From: Druceiella hillmani
Lineage: Eukaryota; Arthropoda; Insecta; Lepidoptera; Hepialidae
Direction of reading: 5' to 3'
DNA length: 64,000 bases
NCBI GenBank assembly: GCA_039881145.1
Contig: JAYKKI010000038.1
Location: forward strand, 4,444,501-4,508,500
The position numbers and the translations under genes were made by a program. The notes below the pieces were generated by a model that ran no database searches, was not told the DNA's origin, and worked only from the letters and a program-made list of their open reading frames with translations. This document shows positions 10,600-21,567 of the stretch, one piece after another; position 1 is the stretch's first letter; each line of letters starts with the position of its first letter.

Positions 10600-12995
10600 G
10601 AGCTAGTGACCAGGCTCTTGCTACTGGAAGTAATAATAAAAAATAATAGAAGAGAAATCATATGTGCAATATCTAGAAACAATAAGATACAGTTAAATAT
10701 GTTCTTTGTATATGTAGAACGTAGTCCAAATAACCTACATATAAATAATGTAGAATTAATTTACCATACAAGAGGTAAGATTCAAGATGCAAAAAATCCA
10801 ATAATATCCCTCAGTGCGCCAGATGTTAACGAAATATGGACACACAAAAAACAACTGTATGTGTCTCTTTCGGTGTGTTAAATGCGCAAAAGGACACAAA
10901 ACTACAGATTGTCCTAAGAAGGATAGAAATAAACTGGCTACCTGCACACTTTGCTTTGGTAACCATCCAGCTAACTACAAGGGCTGCCAATCTACGAAGA
11001 GATATGAGCATGCAAAATGACTCGGATAGTAAACAATAAAACAATGTTAGCATTGCTATGTGGATAAAAAATGGCTTAACTCCTAATAAGCTGGAAGTGG
11101 AACTGTACCTCAAACACAATTAAATTTTTTGTCATCGTAATGTGTTGGGTTGATCACAAGCCATACTGATGATGGAGTGGTGCACTGTAGGGATGCGAAT
11201 GCAATTCCTAGCCGCTCGTCAAGAGGGGCTAGACTAATATTCTAGTTAGCTGTAAGATATTGCTCTCATAGCAATAAGTTCACCATGGGTCTCGTTGCAA
11301 TAAGTCCACCATCAAATAGACATATTGGAGTAAATAAATAAAGTTAAATTCTTTTAAATTTGGAGACGCATCTAACTGATGAAAGAGTGATTAAAATTAT
11401 TGGACACAATGTATACTATTCTAATCACCCCAACAGAATATTGCACGAAGGATCTGCAATAATAACTAAAGAAAGTATAAAACGACACTTCCTCTTTAAT
11501 CTTATACATCCATTCCTGCAACCTGTGGTAATAGCAATAAATGACTAGCAAGGAACATTTGCATTGCTGCCGTGTACTGTTCGCATCCACAAAGAATTGA
11601 TAAACAAATGTTTACTGACTTCTTCAACACACTTGGAAGTAGATTCATCAGTGGAGGTGATTGAAATGATAAAAATACCTATTTGGGTTCTAGGCTTACA
11701 ACGACAAGAGATTGAGAGCTAAAAAAAGAGGTAGATAGTCTTCTTCGCCATACTTTCAACAGGGGAACCAACTTACTCCTGACCTTATAAACTTCTTCTT
11801 AACTAAAGAATATCATGTTTTTATGGCACTTCGACCACACACCCGCAACTTATATATTAAATACCGTCAGCTGTAGGGAATTGCTTGAAACTCTGTACAA
11901 CAGCAAAACTGATTGGAAATGTTTCCAGATCTATATTGACAAAAACACAAACTTATCAATGCCTCTCAAAACAGAAAAAAATGTAGAGAATACTACTTAC
12001 TACGCCACTAACTTAATCCAAAAAACAACATGGTTATCCACTCCACACTTTAATTGCAGACAAAAGATTCAAGATACTACCATGAAAATTCAAGAGATGA
12101 TAGCTTCAAAGAAGAGGCTAAGATGTCAGTGGCATATAAGTAGAAATGGACGGGACAAGAAAGCACTCAATAAAGTGCAGATGGATTTAAAGAGGATGCT
12201 AAGAGAAGATGACAACAACACAAAGAAAGGAAGACAAGTTAAAGACTCTATCTCCACACAAAGTTGAAGATTACTCTCTCTGGAAGAAGACTAAAATTCT
12301 AAAAAGACCAATAGGACACATTCCTCCACTAAGACAGGCAAACGGCTATTGATCAAGAAAACCATCAGATAAAGCAGAATTATTTGTTCACTTTCTAAAG
12401 AAATTGTTTAAACCCAATGAGTCAGACTCTAGATACCCTGAAAAAGAGATGGATGGTATTCTGAACAGTAACAAACAAATATCACTGCCATTGAAGTTGA
12501 TAACACCACCAGAAGTCAGAAAATATATACTCACACTATGATGACCAGATAACGGCAAAGATACTCAAACACCTACCGAGGAAACGGATAGTTTTCCTAA
12601 CAATCTTATTCAATGCAGTATTAAGACTGTGATATTTTCCGCTACTATGGAAAATGTCTATTGTAAATATGATTGTAAAACCTTGAAAGTCTTCTACAAA
12701 GGCCTTTCTAAGTGACCTCTTATAGACAAGTAAGTCTTCTCCAAGTTATTCAAGAAACTAATCTTGCATCTCCACCAGAACAAAAGGTGGTACCAAATTA
12801 TCAGTCTTAAATTCGCATGCACCAAAGCACTATAGAGCAAATTTAACAAGTGGCTTACACCATCTGCCAAACATTGGAAAGAAAGGAATACTGTTCTGCT
12901 GTGTTCCTGGATGTGCACCATGTGTGTCATAAGGGCCTTCGACCATGTGTGGCATAAGGGCCTCCCATACAAATTAAAACTGTGCTTACTGAACA
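10600..12995 (+). pseudogene. Jockey-clade LINE, heavily decayed copy (copy 1)
   Basis: Remains of a two-ORF non-LTR retrotransposon. The ORF1 part shows the PRE/C2HC region: MFFVYVERSPNN, then a CCHC array with YGHTKNNC, RCVKCAKGHKTTDCPK and CTLCFGNHPANYKGC. These knuckles bind RNA in the Gag-like protein. About 300 bases of unmatched sequence follow (11,040-11,340). Next come an endonuclease fragment (METHLTDERVIKIIGHNVYY, with HEGSAI for HGGSAI), an ORF2 middle section (11,815-12,267), and the start of the reverse transcriptase, through a block reading AVFLDV.HVFDHVWHKGLPYKLKL at 12,899-12,990. The FADD motif and everything after it are absent. There are many stops and frame changes. It is clearly related to, but older than, the copy at 15.5-19.6 kb. 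Confidence 0.75.
12918..12967 (+). repeat. 25-bp tandem duplication inside the RT fragment
   Basis: Two adjacent 25-base units (from 12918 and from 12943) read CCATGTGTGTCATAAGGGCC and then the same with one change. They duplicate the codons around the RT block DHVWHKGL, so this is a private lesion of this Jockey copy. Confidence 0.7.
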
Positions 12996-13922
12996 CTGCT
13001 TACACACTATATCAGCTTTCGCTAGTTTTTTCCAGGAACATGATATAGGTACGTATCGTACTCATAACTCCGAATTGATTAAACATTTAGGCCGGCATTC
13101 AGAGACAAATTTGAGCTTCATTTCAATATCCGTATTCCTGAATTACTGTTCATTTATTTACTTACCTTTCTACACTACAGGGAAAAAAACATGATAAAAA
13201 TTACTTTGGTTTCTATTATAAATGTGGTACGAACAGCTTCCATAAAAATTCTTAGAGATGAAAAATGAAAAACATTAATTGTCCATATAATTTTTATCGT
13301 TTAGAAAAGGAAAATTTGACGTTGACCATAATAAAATTTACCATACATCACGATAAAATTTTGCTTATTTTCAAACATAAGAATTTTTAATCGGATTTAA
13401 GCAAAAAATTGATAATTACAGTTATAAATTGATAATTACAGTTGATAATTAAAGTGTTGTAAATTTCTCATATAAAATTTTATCCTATTGCCCACTAATT
13501 TTTACTGGGGCTATTTAAACTTTAACGCCGGTAAGTTCGTGTATCAGTCCGATACATGCGCTCAAAAGAGATGACGTATTTGTTGGGCGTCTTCGGCTTT
13601 TTTCTACCGTTGACAACACGAATTAACTCATATTGTGTCGTTCTTTGTAACTACTGTGTATTTCTATGGAATTTTTCACTTTCGATGAATTATTCAATAA
13701 TTAGTTTATATAGGTATGCATATTTAAATGTCTGTTAAATGATGAGACCGTTTTCAAATAACTATTAATAAATATTTATTTCTGTTCCAAGGGATATAGT
13801 ATCAGAACAGTGAGGTTAGATAATATTATTGAGGAGTCATAAATGTAGTAAAGTTTTTCATATTTTGTAATTAATTTTTATTTTTAAGTTAAAACAAATT
13901 ACATCTGTAATTAATTTTTATA

Positions 13923-13964
<42 letters not shown>

Positions 13965-14473
13965 TTTACAAAAAATATATAAATTTGTGTTTTTAAAATT
14001 ATTTCTTATTTTTTGTCCCATTCTTATCAATGCAGAAAGATGTACATAAAGAAAATATTAAATGTAAAGAATACACCGCTTAATAAAGATTAATTATTTA
14101 ATTCAATTAAATTTACAAAAATTTTATTATTACAGAGCAAAATAAATTTTATTATTAAATAATTATTAGGATTTAAAGCTATATTATATTATTAAGCTTA
14201 TGCTATAAATTTTATTTGGCTACTATTTCGCACTATGGTAATTTTTATCAGGGTCCTCTATAAATTTTATTATAATTTCCTTTCCGTGTATGTAAGTTAA
14301 TGCATGTGTTATAATAATTTATTTGTGTTAACTGTAACTTATTTAGTTTTATTTTATATTTACAGTTTGTTATTTCGACCGTTGCAACCTTTTTCCGTGA
14401 GTCAGCTGGACGAATTAATCCTCCGACAAATAAATCCCTAATAATTTTCTCCAAGAAAACATACTAAAGAAAA
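12996..14473. other. AT-rich DNA with a (TA)n tract; no gene seen
   Basis: A (TA)n run lies at about 13,925-13,956, and a short AATTGATAATTACAGTT tandem near 13,405-13,450. A more G+C-rich patch at 13,500-13,620 has no recognisable frame. Some of this may be the unrecognised 5' part of the hAT element that follows. I could not find a left terminal repeat matching that element's right end. Confidence 0.4.
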
Positions 14474-15435
14474 TGTGAGTCGAGATGGGTAGAAAGACAT
14501 GAAGCAGTTCTAACATTTTTGGACGTTTTGCCGTGTCGTTCTGCAATTTTGCAAAAAATGACCGATAAAGGGGATAAACATGCTACAAATGCATTTTCAT
14601 TGCTGCAAGCTGTAATCTCACCGGAATTCCTTGTAAGCTTGGTCATCCTCGCTGATATTTTAGGAATCACTCTCTCTTTATCTCGGTCCTTACAAGCCAT
14701 CGAAGTTGACATACTTTCGGCTATGAAGCTTGTTGATATGACTACAGCCAGCATCCAAAAGCAACTTGATACTTGCACGGATGCATTTGAAAAGCTTTTT
14801 GATAAAGTTGAAGATCTGGCAAATGAAATTGGAACAGAAATCACTGTATGCAAAGTAACCAACCGACAATCCAACAGATCTAACATTCAGGTTCAGTCTG
14901 CTAAAGAGTATTACCGATTGTTGTTGTACATTCCTTTTCTGGATTATTTATTGAACGGAATGTCCTCTAGATTTACCAAAACTCAACTGCAGAGAATCAG
15001 ACAGTTATAAAAGTTACTGTCGCATCAATTTAGTAACGAAGATATAGAGCATGTTATTCAAGGTGCTTTATTATATAAAATGACCTTCCTTGTTTCTTAT
15101 ATTGGAAGGGTGAACTAGAAATTTGGCAACAGATGAGAGAAAATTTGCCAAAGTCTCCAGCAGAGACCTATAAAAGAGCAACGGGGTTGCCAAAAAGAAG
15201 AACACTGTGCCAATTGTTGTGTACGTTTCCCGTAACAACTAGCACTGCGGAGCAATCTTTCTCCACTCTGCGACGACTCAAAACACATCTTCACAGCAGG
15301 ATGATAGAAGATCGTTTAAACGGACTGGCTTTAATGCATATTCATCAAGACATTGCATCATCGATGAACGTTGATGAAGTATTGGATATATTTAGCAGGA
15401 AACATAAAATAAAACTTTCATTTAATTATTGGTAA
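14474..15435 (+). pseudogene. hAT-superfamily transposase relic, ZMYM1-like (copy 1)
   Basis: The C-terminal half of a hAT transposase of the type domesticated in ZMYM1-like proteins. The frame begins at CESRWVERHEAVLTFLDVLP (the RW-type block of the RNase-H-like fold). It runs through SLVILADILGITLSLSRSLQ, to a block reading QSAKEYYR...IPFLDYLL at about 14,890-14,960. A stop near 15,007 and frame changes follow, with a KNDLPCFLYWKGELEIWQQ stretch around 15,080-15,130. Then comes the intact-looking dimerisation domain: TFPVTTSTAEQSFSTLRRLK, HLHSRM and RLNGLALMHIHQDI. The N-terminal zinc finger and the first catalytic Asp region are missing. Its 3' untranslated part is split by a Jockey insertion and resumes at about 19,611. 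The probable right end is GATCTGCCCTTG at 19,711-19,722, which resembles known hAT termini. Confidence 0.78.
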
Positions 15436-15457
15436 CTTTTGCATTAAAATATGGTTA

Positions 15458-15468
15458 AATAATAAAAA
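15458..15468. repeat. putative target-site duplication, left copy, of the Jockey insertion
   Basis: AATAATAAAAA occurs here, just before the Jockey 5' end, and again at 19,600-19,610 directly after its oligo(A) tail. The word is low-complexity, so chance identity cannot be excluded. Confidence 0.45.
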
Positions 15469-15539
15469 TTTCGCTCTCTATAGAAGATGGATATATTGGG
15501 AAGGCGACTACAAATAGTAAGGCAAAAGAACGTATAGAC

Positions 15540-16854
15540 TTGACAGAGACAACGGAAAAATCAAAATCTGAAAATCAACGACAATTTAATCAGATTGAGA
15601 CAAAAAAAACGCTGACACAACAATTATGCCACACAAGCATGTTCCACAGGCCAAGATCGTCATCGACCAGTGACATTCGGGCAGAACCCCAACAAACCAC
15701 AGAAATGGTAACAGACTGGGCTCAAGTTACAAATAAAAAATGATTACGGTCTAGCCCTGAACCACTAAGATCCCAGAAACAAAGCAAACTTGATTCTTAC
15801 TGGCTATCTCAACCCTCACATATACCTACATCAAACAGCTTTGCTCTCTTGGAAGATGAAGCAGTACAACATCTTAATACGGAAAATGACACTAAAATTG
15901 TAAAAACAAGTAAGCCACCTCCAATTTTCGTTGACAGAGTGAGCAATATCCAACCACTAATAGACCTATTAGAAGCTCATGCTCTCAATAAATATGAGAT
16001 GAAGATACTTCATAAGGAACAGGTAAAGATTCAACCCAAAACGTCAGAAATGTACACCAAAATCGTTAAAGAGCTGGAGAAAAAAGAAACTGAATTTTAC
16101 ACATATAAACCAAAACAAGATAGGAGCTTCAAAGTGGTCTTAAAAAATATGCATCCCTCCACAAACATTAACGAAATAAAAGAAGCATTAGCAGAACTTG
16201 ATCATGAAAGCACCAATATTTGGAAAATAAAACAACATGCGACTAAAAAACCACTACCAATGTTTATAGTGGAAATAAAGCAGAAAGAAAATAATAAGTC
16301 CATTTATGACATAAAACATCTACTGCACTGCAAAGTAGTATTTGAACCTCCTAGACTTAAGAGGGAAATTCCCCAATGTGGAAGGTGTCTTCAATATGGA
16401 CATACAAAAGCTTACTGTAGGAGAAACCCAAAATGCATAAAATGTGCAGATCACTTGTCAGCTGACTGCCCCCGTAAAAGCAGAAAAGTGTATACTGTGT
16501 GAAGGTAACCATCCAGCAAATTATAAGGGTTGCAAAGTCTACAGAGAGCTACAAAATATTAAATTCGCACAGCCACCAGAAAGAATTAAGAGACCTCTAC
16601 AAATCGATAAGACAAAACAATTATCTAACATGACAACAACAGGCTTTAAATATGCAGAAATTACAAAAAATGCAACTGATAAACAGCAACCTAAAGAACC
16701 TATGAATCAAATTAGTAATAGTAATGACATAAGTAATAACAATGACATAAGAGAATTAATGACATTAATGAAACAAATGATGCAACAGTTAACAGCTATG
16801 ACAAATTTTATTCTAAATCTCACGTCCAAATTAACTCCAAACTGGACTCCATAA
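15540..16854 (+). pseudogene. Jockey ORF1, Gag-like zinc-knuckle protein (broken)
   Basis: The nucleocapsid-like protein that coats the element RNA. A hydrophilic N-terminal part is cut by a TGA at about 15,741. The long middle frame (15,849 on) holds the PRE_C2HC region, with FKVVLKNMHPSTNINEIKE, NIWKIKQHATKKPLPMF and KREIPQCGRC. The knuckles follow: CGRCLQYGHTKAYC, CIKCADHLSADC and, after a one-base frame slip near 16,480, CILCEGNHPANYKGC. The C-terminal part (to NWTP and a stop at 16,852) is Asn- and Gln-rich. Two lesions, the TGA and the slip, separate it from an intact ORF. ORF2 begins essentially at the ORF1 stop. Confidence 0.82.
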
Positions 16855-19486
16855 AAATATCTCTTTGGAATGCAAATGGACTGTCAAAACATACCCTTGA
16901 GGTTAAACAATATATGTATTTAAATAACATTGACATAATGTTAATATCAGAGACGCACTTTACTAGGAAGAATCATTTCAGTATACTAGGACACAAATTT
17001 TATCACACAACGCATCCTGATGGTAAAGCTCACGGAGGAAGTGCAATTTTAATTAAGAATAATATTAGACACTACTTGGTTAACCACTATTGTACAGAAA
17101 AACTGCAGGCTACTAACATAGTGATAGAAGACTGGTCTGGGCCTGTGACCTTATCAGCCGTTTACAGTCCCCCTAAACATAATATAAAACAAGAGGACTA
17201 TGAGGAGTACTTTGCAACATTGGGGCCAAGATTCGTCGCAGGTGGTGGATTCTCGGATAATCTCACCTAAGGGACGGCAATTATTATTGACTATTAAAAA
17301 CTTGCATCTTGGAGTCGTTTCTACTGGTGAGCCAACATACTGGCCTACTGACACAAAGAAGAAACCAGATTTAATAGACTTCTGTGTCACTAAAGGTATC
17401 AACAGCGTATATTTTAGCTGCAATTCCAGTACAGATCTCTCTTCTGGTCACTCACCTGTTGAGATAAAATTAAGTTGTACAATTCTTAGAAGGGAAAAAC
17501 TGTGCAGACTTCATACCCATAGAACAAATTGGAATTACTTCAGGGAATTAATTACAAACTCCATTAACACAACGATACCTTTAGAGTCGGACGAGGACAT
17601 CACACAGGCAGTGGAATACATTACCAATAGTATCCAACAGGCTGCATGGGAAGCTACACCTCAACCTCCTCCCACCACTAACGACGGTCTTCATTGTTCT
17701 CTAACTATCAGGGAACTGTTGGCTGAGAAGCGTAAGGCTAGAAAAAAATGGCAGACTACAAGATATCCAGGTGATAAAACAAAAATAACAAATTGACGGC
17801 ACAACTTAAACAACTGCTAGGTGATGACCGTAACCAAAGACTTACGACGTATTTACAAGAGCTGGATAGTAAACCCTCGACTGATTACTCACTGTGGAAA
17901 GCAACCAAATATCTCAAAAGTCCTATAAGTCACCAGCCACCCCTTCGCAAGGCAAATAACTCTTGGGCCACTAACGATGCAGAGAAAGCTCAAGTATTTA
18001 TATACAAGAAGTTTTCAAGCCCAATCCAGATGTCGGTTCCACAAAAATTGAAATGGTCTGCGAATTTCTAGATACAATACACCAACTAGAGCCACCAATT
18101 GAAAAATTCAACAAAGCCGAAATAAAATCAGCAATCCGAAAACTAGACGTAGGGAAAGCACCAGGCTATGACCTCATAACAATGACTGTTTTAAGAGAAT
18201 TGTCTGATGATGGTATTAGAGTCCTAACACAGTTGTATAATGCCATTATAAGGAGAGAATTTGTGCCACCACAATGGAAAGTGGCAAAAATTATCATGAT
18301 TCCTAAGCCAGGTAAAAGTCCGCAAGAAGCTAAGTCATATAGACCAATTAGTTTACTTCCAATTCTCTCCAAAGTCATGGAGATCTTGTTCCTGAAGAGG
18401 CTTAATCCTATAATCAAAAAGTCCAAATTGATACCTGATCATCAGTTCGGCTTTAGAAGACACCACAGTACAATCGAGCAAATTCACAGGCTAGTTGAGG
18501 GAATCGCCAAAACATTTGAACAGAAAGGTTACTGCACAGCCTCATTCCTTGACATATCCCAGGCGTTTGATCGAGTTTGGCATGACGGCCTGTTATATAA
18601 AATAAAAATGACATTGCCAATAAGATTCTACAACTTTATTAGATCGTATCTGATTGGTAGACACTTCTTTGTCAGCCAAGGAGAAGCAACAACAGAGCTA
18701 AAAGAAATCCTAGCAGGAGTGCCGCAAGGAAGTATAATGGGACCTACTCTGTACCTTCTGTACACAGCAGATTTACCAATATCAGATGATGTCGTTATGG
18801 GGACATTTGCAGACGATACAGCTATTATGGCTTCTGACGATACACCAAATCGGGCATCTTACAAACTGCAGGCCAGCTTAGACAAAATAACAAATTGGCT
18901 AAAAGACTGGCGCATTAAGGCGAATGAAGCCAAATCTGTTCAAGTCACATTTACTACCCGAAGATAATCGTGCCAGTGTGTAACACTAAATGGTATACCG
19001 ATCCCACAAGCAGAAGAGGCCAAATACCTTGGAATGTATCTAGACCGTCGTTTAACATGGAGGAAACACATTTTTACTAAACGCCTTGCAATGGGTCAAC
19101 AAGTACGCAAGCTGTACTGGTTAATTAATAAAAACAGTCCACTGTCAATGGAAAATAAACTCCTAATATATAAAGCCATAATAAAGCCAATATGGACATA
19201 CGGCATACAGCTGTGGGGCACAACTGCGAACTCAAACCTGGAAGTCTTACAAAGATTCCAATCAAAAATATTAAGAATGATAGTTGATGCACCATGGTAT
19301 GTCACAAACGACAGACTTCACCACGACCTTGGTATAAAATCTGTGAAGGAAGTAATAAGAGACACCATTAAAACTTACAAAGGGAGACTACAGATACACC
19401 CAAATGAACTGGCACACCATCTTATGGATGACATATTCCCAAGTGTTCGGAGACTGAAAAGAAGAATACCACAGGACTTATATTAA
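16855..19486 (+). pseudogene. Jockey ORF2, AP-type endonuclease and reverse transcriptase (broken)
   Basis: The endonuclease opens with WNANGL, ISETHF (catalytic Glu) and GGSAILIK, then AVYSPP. The GGDFN loop is damaged near 17,240: about nine codons around the Asn are lost and the frame changes. The late Asp-His motif reads LSSGHSPV where the family has SDH, so the Asp is gone. The reverse transcriptase follows after frame slips near 17,795 and 18,053. It has SYRPISLLPILSK, HQFGFRRHHSTIEQ, FLDISQAFDRVWHDGLLYK, GVPQGSIMGP and the catalytic FADDTAIMAS. It continues past a break near 18,965 with KYLGMYLDRRLTWRKHIF, IYKAIIKPIWTYGIQLWG and RLKRRIPQDLY before the stop. The polymerase catalytic Asp residues are all present; the endonuclease is the part that would be inactive. 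Confidence 0.85.
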
Positions 19487-19599
19487 ATTAATTAAGGAAA
19501 CGTCATAGGATGTTTACCTTGCAAAACCTATAATATTGACACAAATATTGCTAAATGTCTCTTGGACAGATTGTAATAAGAAAAAAAAAAAAAAATAAT

Positions 19600-19722
19600 A
19601 ATAATAAAAAGGATATTATTTCTAATATATCTTTATTTACAATTAATTTAAAGAACTTATGAGGACACTCGTTGCCAACTTGGTTGTGCCCCGCCCTGAA
19701 AAAAACTTTGGATCTGCCCTTG
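19600..19722 (+). mobile_element. 3' terminal part of hAT copy 1, after the Jockey insertion
   Basis: Begins with the right copy of the putative Jockey target duplication and ends in GATCTGCCCTTG. The last 40 bases (GCCCCGCCCTG, an A-run, then GGATCTGCCC) have the look of hAT subterminal and terminal sequence of this family. The outer boundary is approximate. Confidence 0.5.
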
Positions 19723-20454
19723 GTAAGACGTACTATTTTTTTTTAAATTGAGTTAAATAACATTCCAATTTACATTGCTAATCAGTTGCTAATTCAATAC
19801 ACTCAATAGCACTAAGCCAATTACCATACTTTTTAAACATTTTCACTCTATTACAATTCAAAAGTTTATACTACTTGTCGACACTTTAATACAAATTAAA
19901 CAGATGTATACATAAAGATACATGTCTATTCTACGTTCATGGTTTTCTTTAGCAATTCCTTTTATTGAATCCCATATCTCAAAGGAACGCATCCTATTAA
20001 AGGAGCATTGTTAGGCTATTAAGGCTATGTTGGTTCACGTATTTTACGTTAGACTACACTTATATCAATATGTAAAAACATATTTCAACAATTGCGCATC
20101 ATTGTTAAAAATTGTGGCTTGGTCCCACAATTTTTCAATCAAAGGTATGCAATTTTATTTCAAATTATATTTAACCTTTATAGTACTAAAGTATTACAAG
20201 TACTACAAAACATTTGAAATTAAAATACATTAAATATTGCAATCCATACCTTGATCTTGGATTTCCATGTCACAAACAAACAAACAAATAAATATCGGGA
20301 TATTATATTGAGGGTTGAAGATGCTGATGCGTGCAATTCAGAGGTTAAAATGCAAAAGAAAAACAATTGTTAACAGTGGGATTTATATGTTTTTAGTTAG
20401 TTTATTTATCGTACTAGTTAGAAGTGAGAATTTAAGATATTGATTTTTTTATTT
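19723..20454. other. AT-rich DNA without a recognisable gene
   Basis: No frame on either strand gives a known motif. A short CAAA tandem lies near 20,273-20,285. Confidence 0.5.
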
Positions 20455-20548
20455 ATGACCTATGAATGGAACCACCGTCCACCAGTGAAACTTGATGGAA
20501 CTCTTCTACCACAGCACTTAAGAGTCAAATACCTAATAATAAACCTAG
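20455..20548 (+). pseudogene. Jockey reverse-transcriptase fragment, left half (copy 3)
   Basis: Translates as PPVKLDGTLLPQHLRVKYL, matching the stretch after the RT palm (PPVTLNG..IPQA..VKYLG) in the complete Jockey copy. It is cut at 20,548 by a hAT element and resumes at 28,652 in the same reading direction, so the two pieces are one insertion target. The last eight bases are the target duplication of that hAT. Confidence 0.72.
20541..20548. repeat. 8-bp target-site duplication of hAT copy 2, left
   Basis: AAACCTAG here pairs with GCACCTAG at 28,644-28,651 (six of eight identical). The right copy equals the Jockey coding sequence expected at this place, so the left copy has mutated. Eight bases is the duplication length of hAT elements. 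Confidence 0.65.
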
Positions 20549-21059
20549 CAGGGTTCGGAAAGTCTCAACAGTTTCAAAGTCCCAGGATGTGAGGCAATCC
20601 ACAATCAAAATCCCGGAACATCCCGAGATTCTGAGACTTCTCAGAATAAAAATAGAATCGAGTTACTTTTTGGCGAGATGTATCAAGAAAAAGGCAATTT
20701 TAAGAAAAATCAACGTTTATTGATCATAAAGTCAACCTAACAATCATAACATTAATTAAAATGTAAATAATTATTTTGTTTAATTCTTAAAATCACAGAT
20801 TCATTGTTTGGCAGTATAATATAATAATTATTAAACAAACTTAGTAATCATAAAAAATCATTATCTAGCACCTAGTCACTGGTCATAATTATCATAATCG
20901 CAGATTCATTTGTTTAGTAATAAAATCATTTAAATACAAAACATACTTATGATTAGTAAACACACTCATACTAAACATCATTACCTAGTATCTATTCATT
21001 AGTCATATAAATAACATAATGAACTAGCAATTATACTTCTTTGCTGATTAATAATATAG

Positions 21060-21240
21060 GCTTTTAAAAAAATCAGGGTATTCACAGCTTTGTCTAACAA
21101 TCTGTTTCTGATTTTTGTAATGTGCCTTCGGACAAGGAGAACACTCTCTTGTTTTCAACAGATGTTGGTTTTATCGTGTTTAAAGTTATGTAAAGTAGTT
21201 CCAAACTTTATATTTTTTCTAGTACATTTTCCAGTTGCTT
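21060..21240 (-). pseudogene. hAT transposase, C-terminal dimerisation domain (copy 2)
   Basis: On the minus strand the frames give LNTIKPTSVENKRVFSLSE, then KIRNRLLDKAVNTLIFLKAY. These equal the family's IKPTSVESERVFS and TKIRNRLSDKT.NALCFLK blocks, which hold the two halves of the transposase dimer together. A frame slip between the blocks breaks the gene. The rest of the gene lies beyond the Helitron, at 27,300-28,480. Confidence 0.72.
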
Positions 21241-21567
21241 TAAATAACTGGAACTATTTTCTTAATGTGGTTCTTGATTTTTTTGCCAGAATTTCGGCCA
21301 CATTTTCTTGGACTTTTGCTATTGTCTGTTCCATTTGACTTTGAAATTACTCAATGGGTTTGTTGTGCACTGTAGAGCTACTGGTGCTGGGTTCGGCATC
21401 CATTATATCCAAACCGTGCGTAAATTAAATAGATTTTTTTTTAGAAACAATGCTAAATTTAGATACATTTTTTCTGTATTCTTAAGATGGTGACAAGAAA
21501 CATTTACGTTTTAAAAATTCACCATTATGTTTTTTTGTCAATTTCAATTAATAGCGTTACACAATTA

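Larger units (their letters stand above)
15469..19599 (+). mobile_element. near full-length Jockey-clade LINE inserted in the hAT relic (copy 2)
   Basis: About 4.1 kb, with a 5' leader, ORF1 (Gag-like), ORF2 (endonuclease plus reverse transcriptase), a short 3' UTR and an oligo(A) run at about 19,581-19,595. The length is that of a complete Jockey element. It lies between the coding end and the right terminus of the hAT element, in the same orientation, and is therefore younger than that hAT. Its own ORFs carry only a handful of lesions, far fewer than the other Jockey copies in this window, which supports a fairly recent insertion. The 5' boundary is set by the putative target duplication and is uncertain by several bases. 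Confidence 0.8.

Noticed and set aside
13925..13956. (TA)n tract as a replication origin or regulatory element
   Set aside because: Simple TA runs are common here and nothing else supports a function.
14464..14886. 140-codon minus-strand open frame
   Set aside because: It lies antisense to the well-supported hAT transposase frame, whose motifs match the family; this one matches nothing.
18166..18426. 86-codon minus-strand open frame
   Set aside because: Antisense shadow of the Jockey reverse transcriptase.
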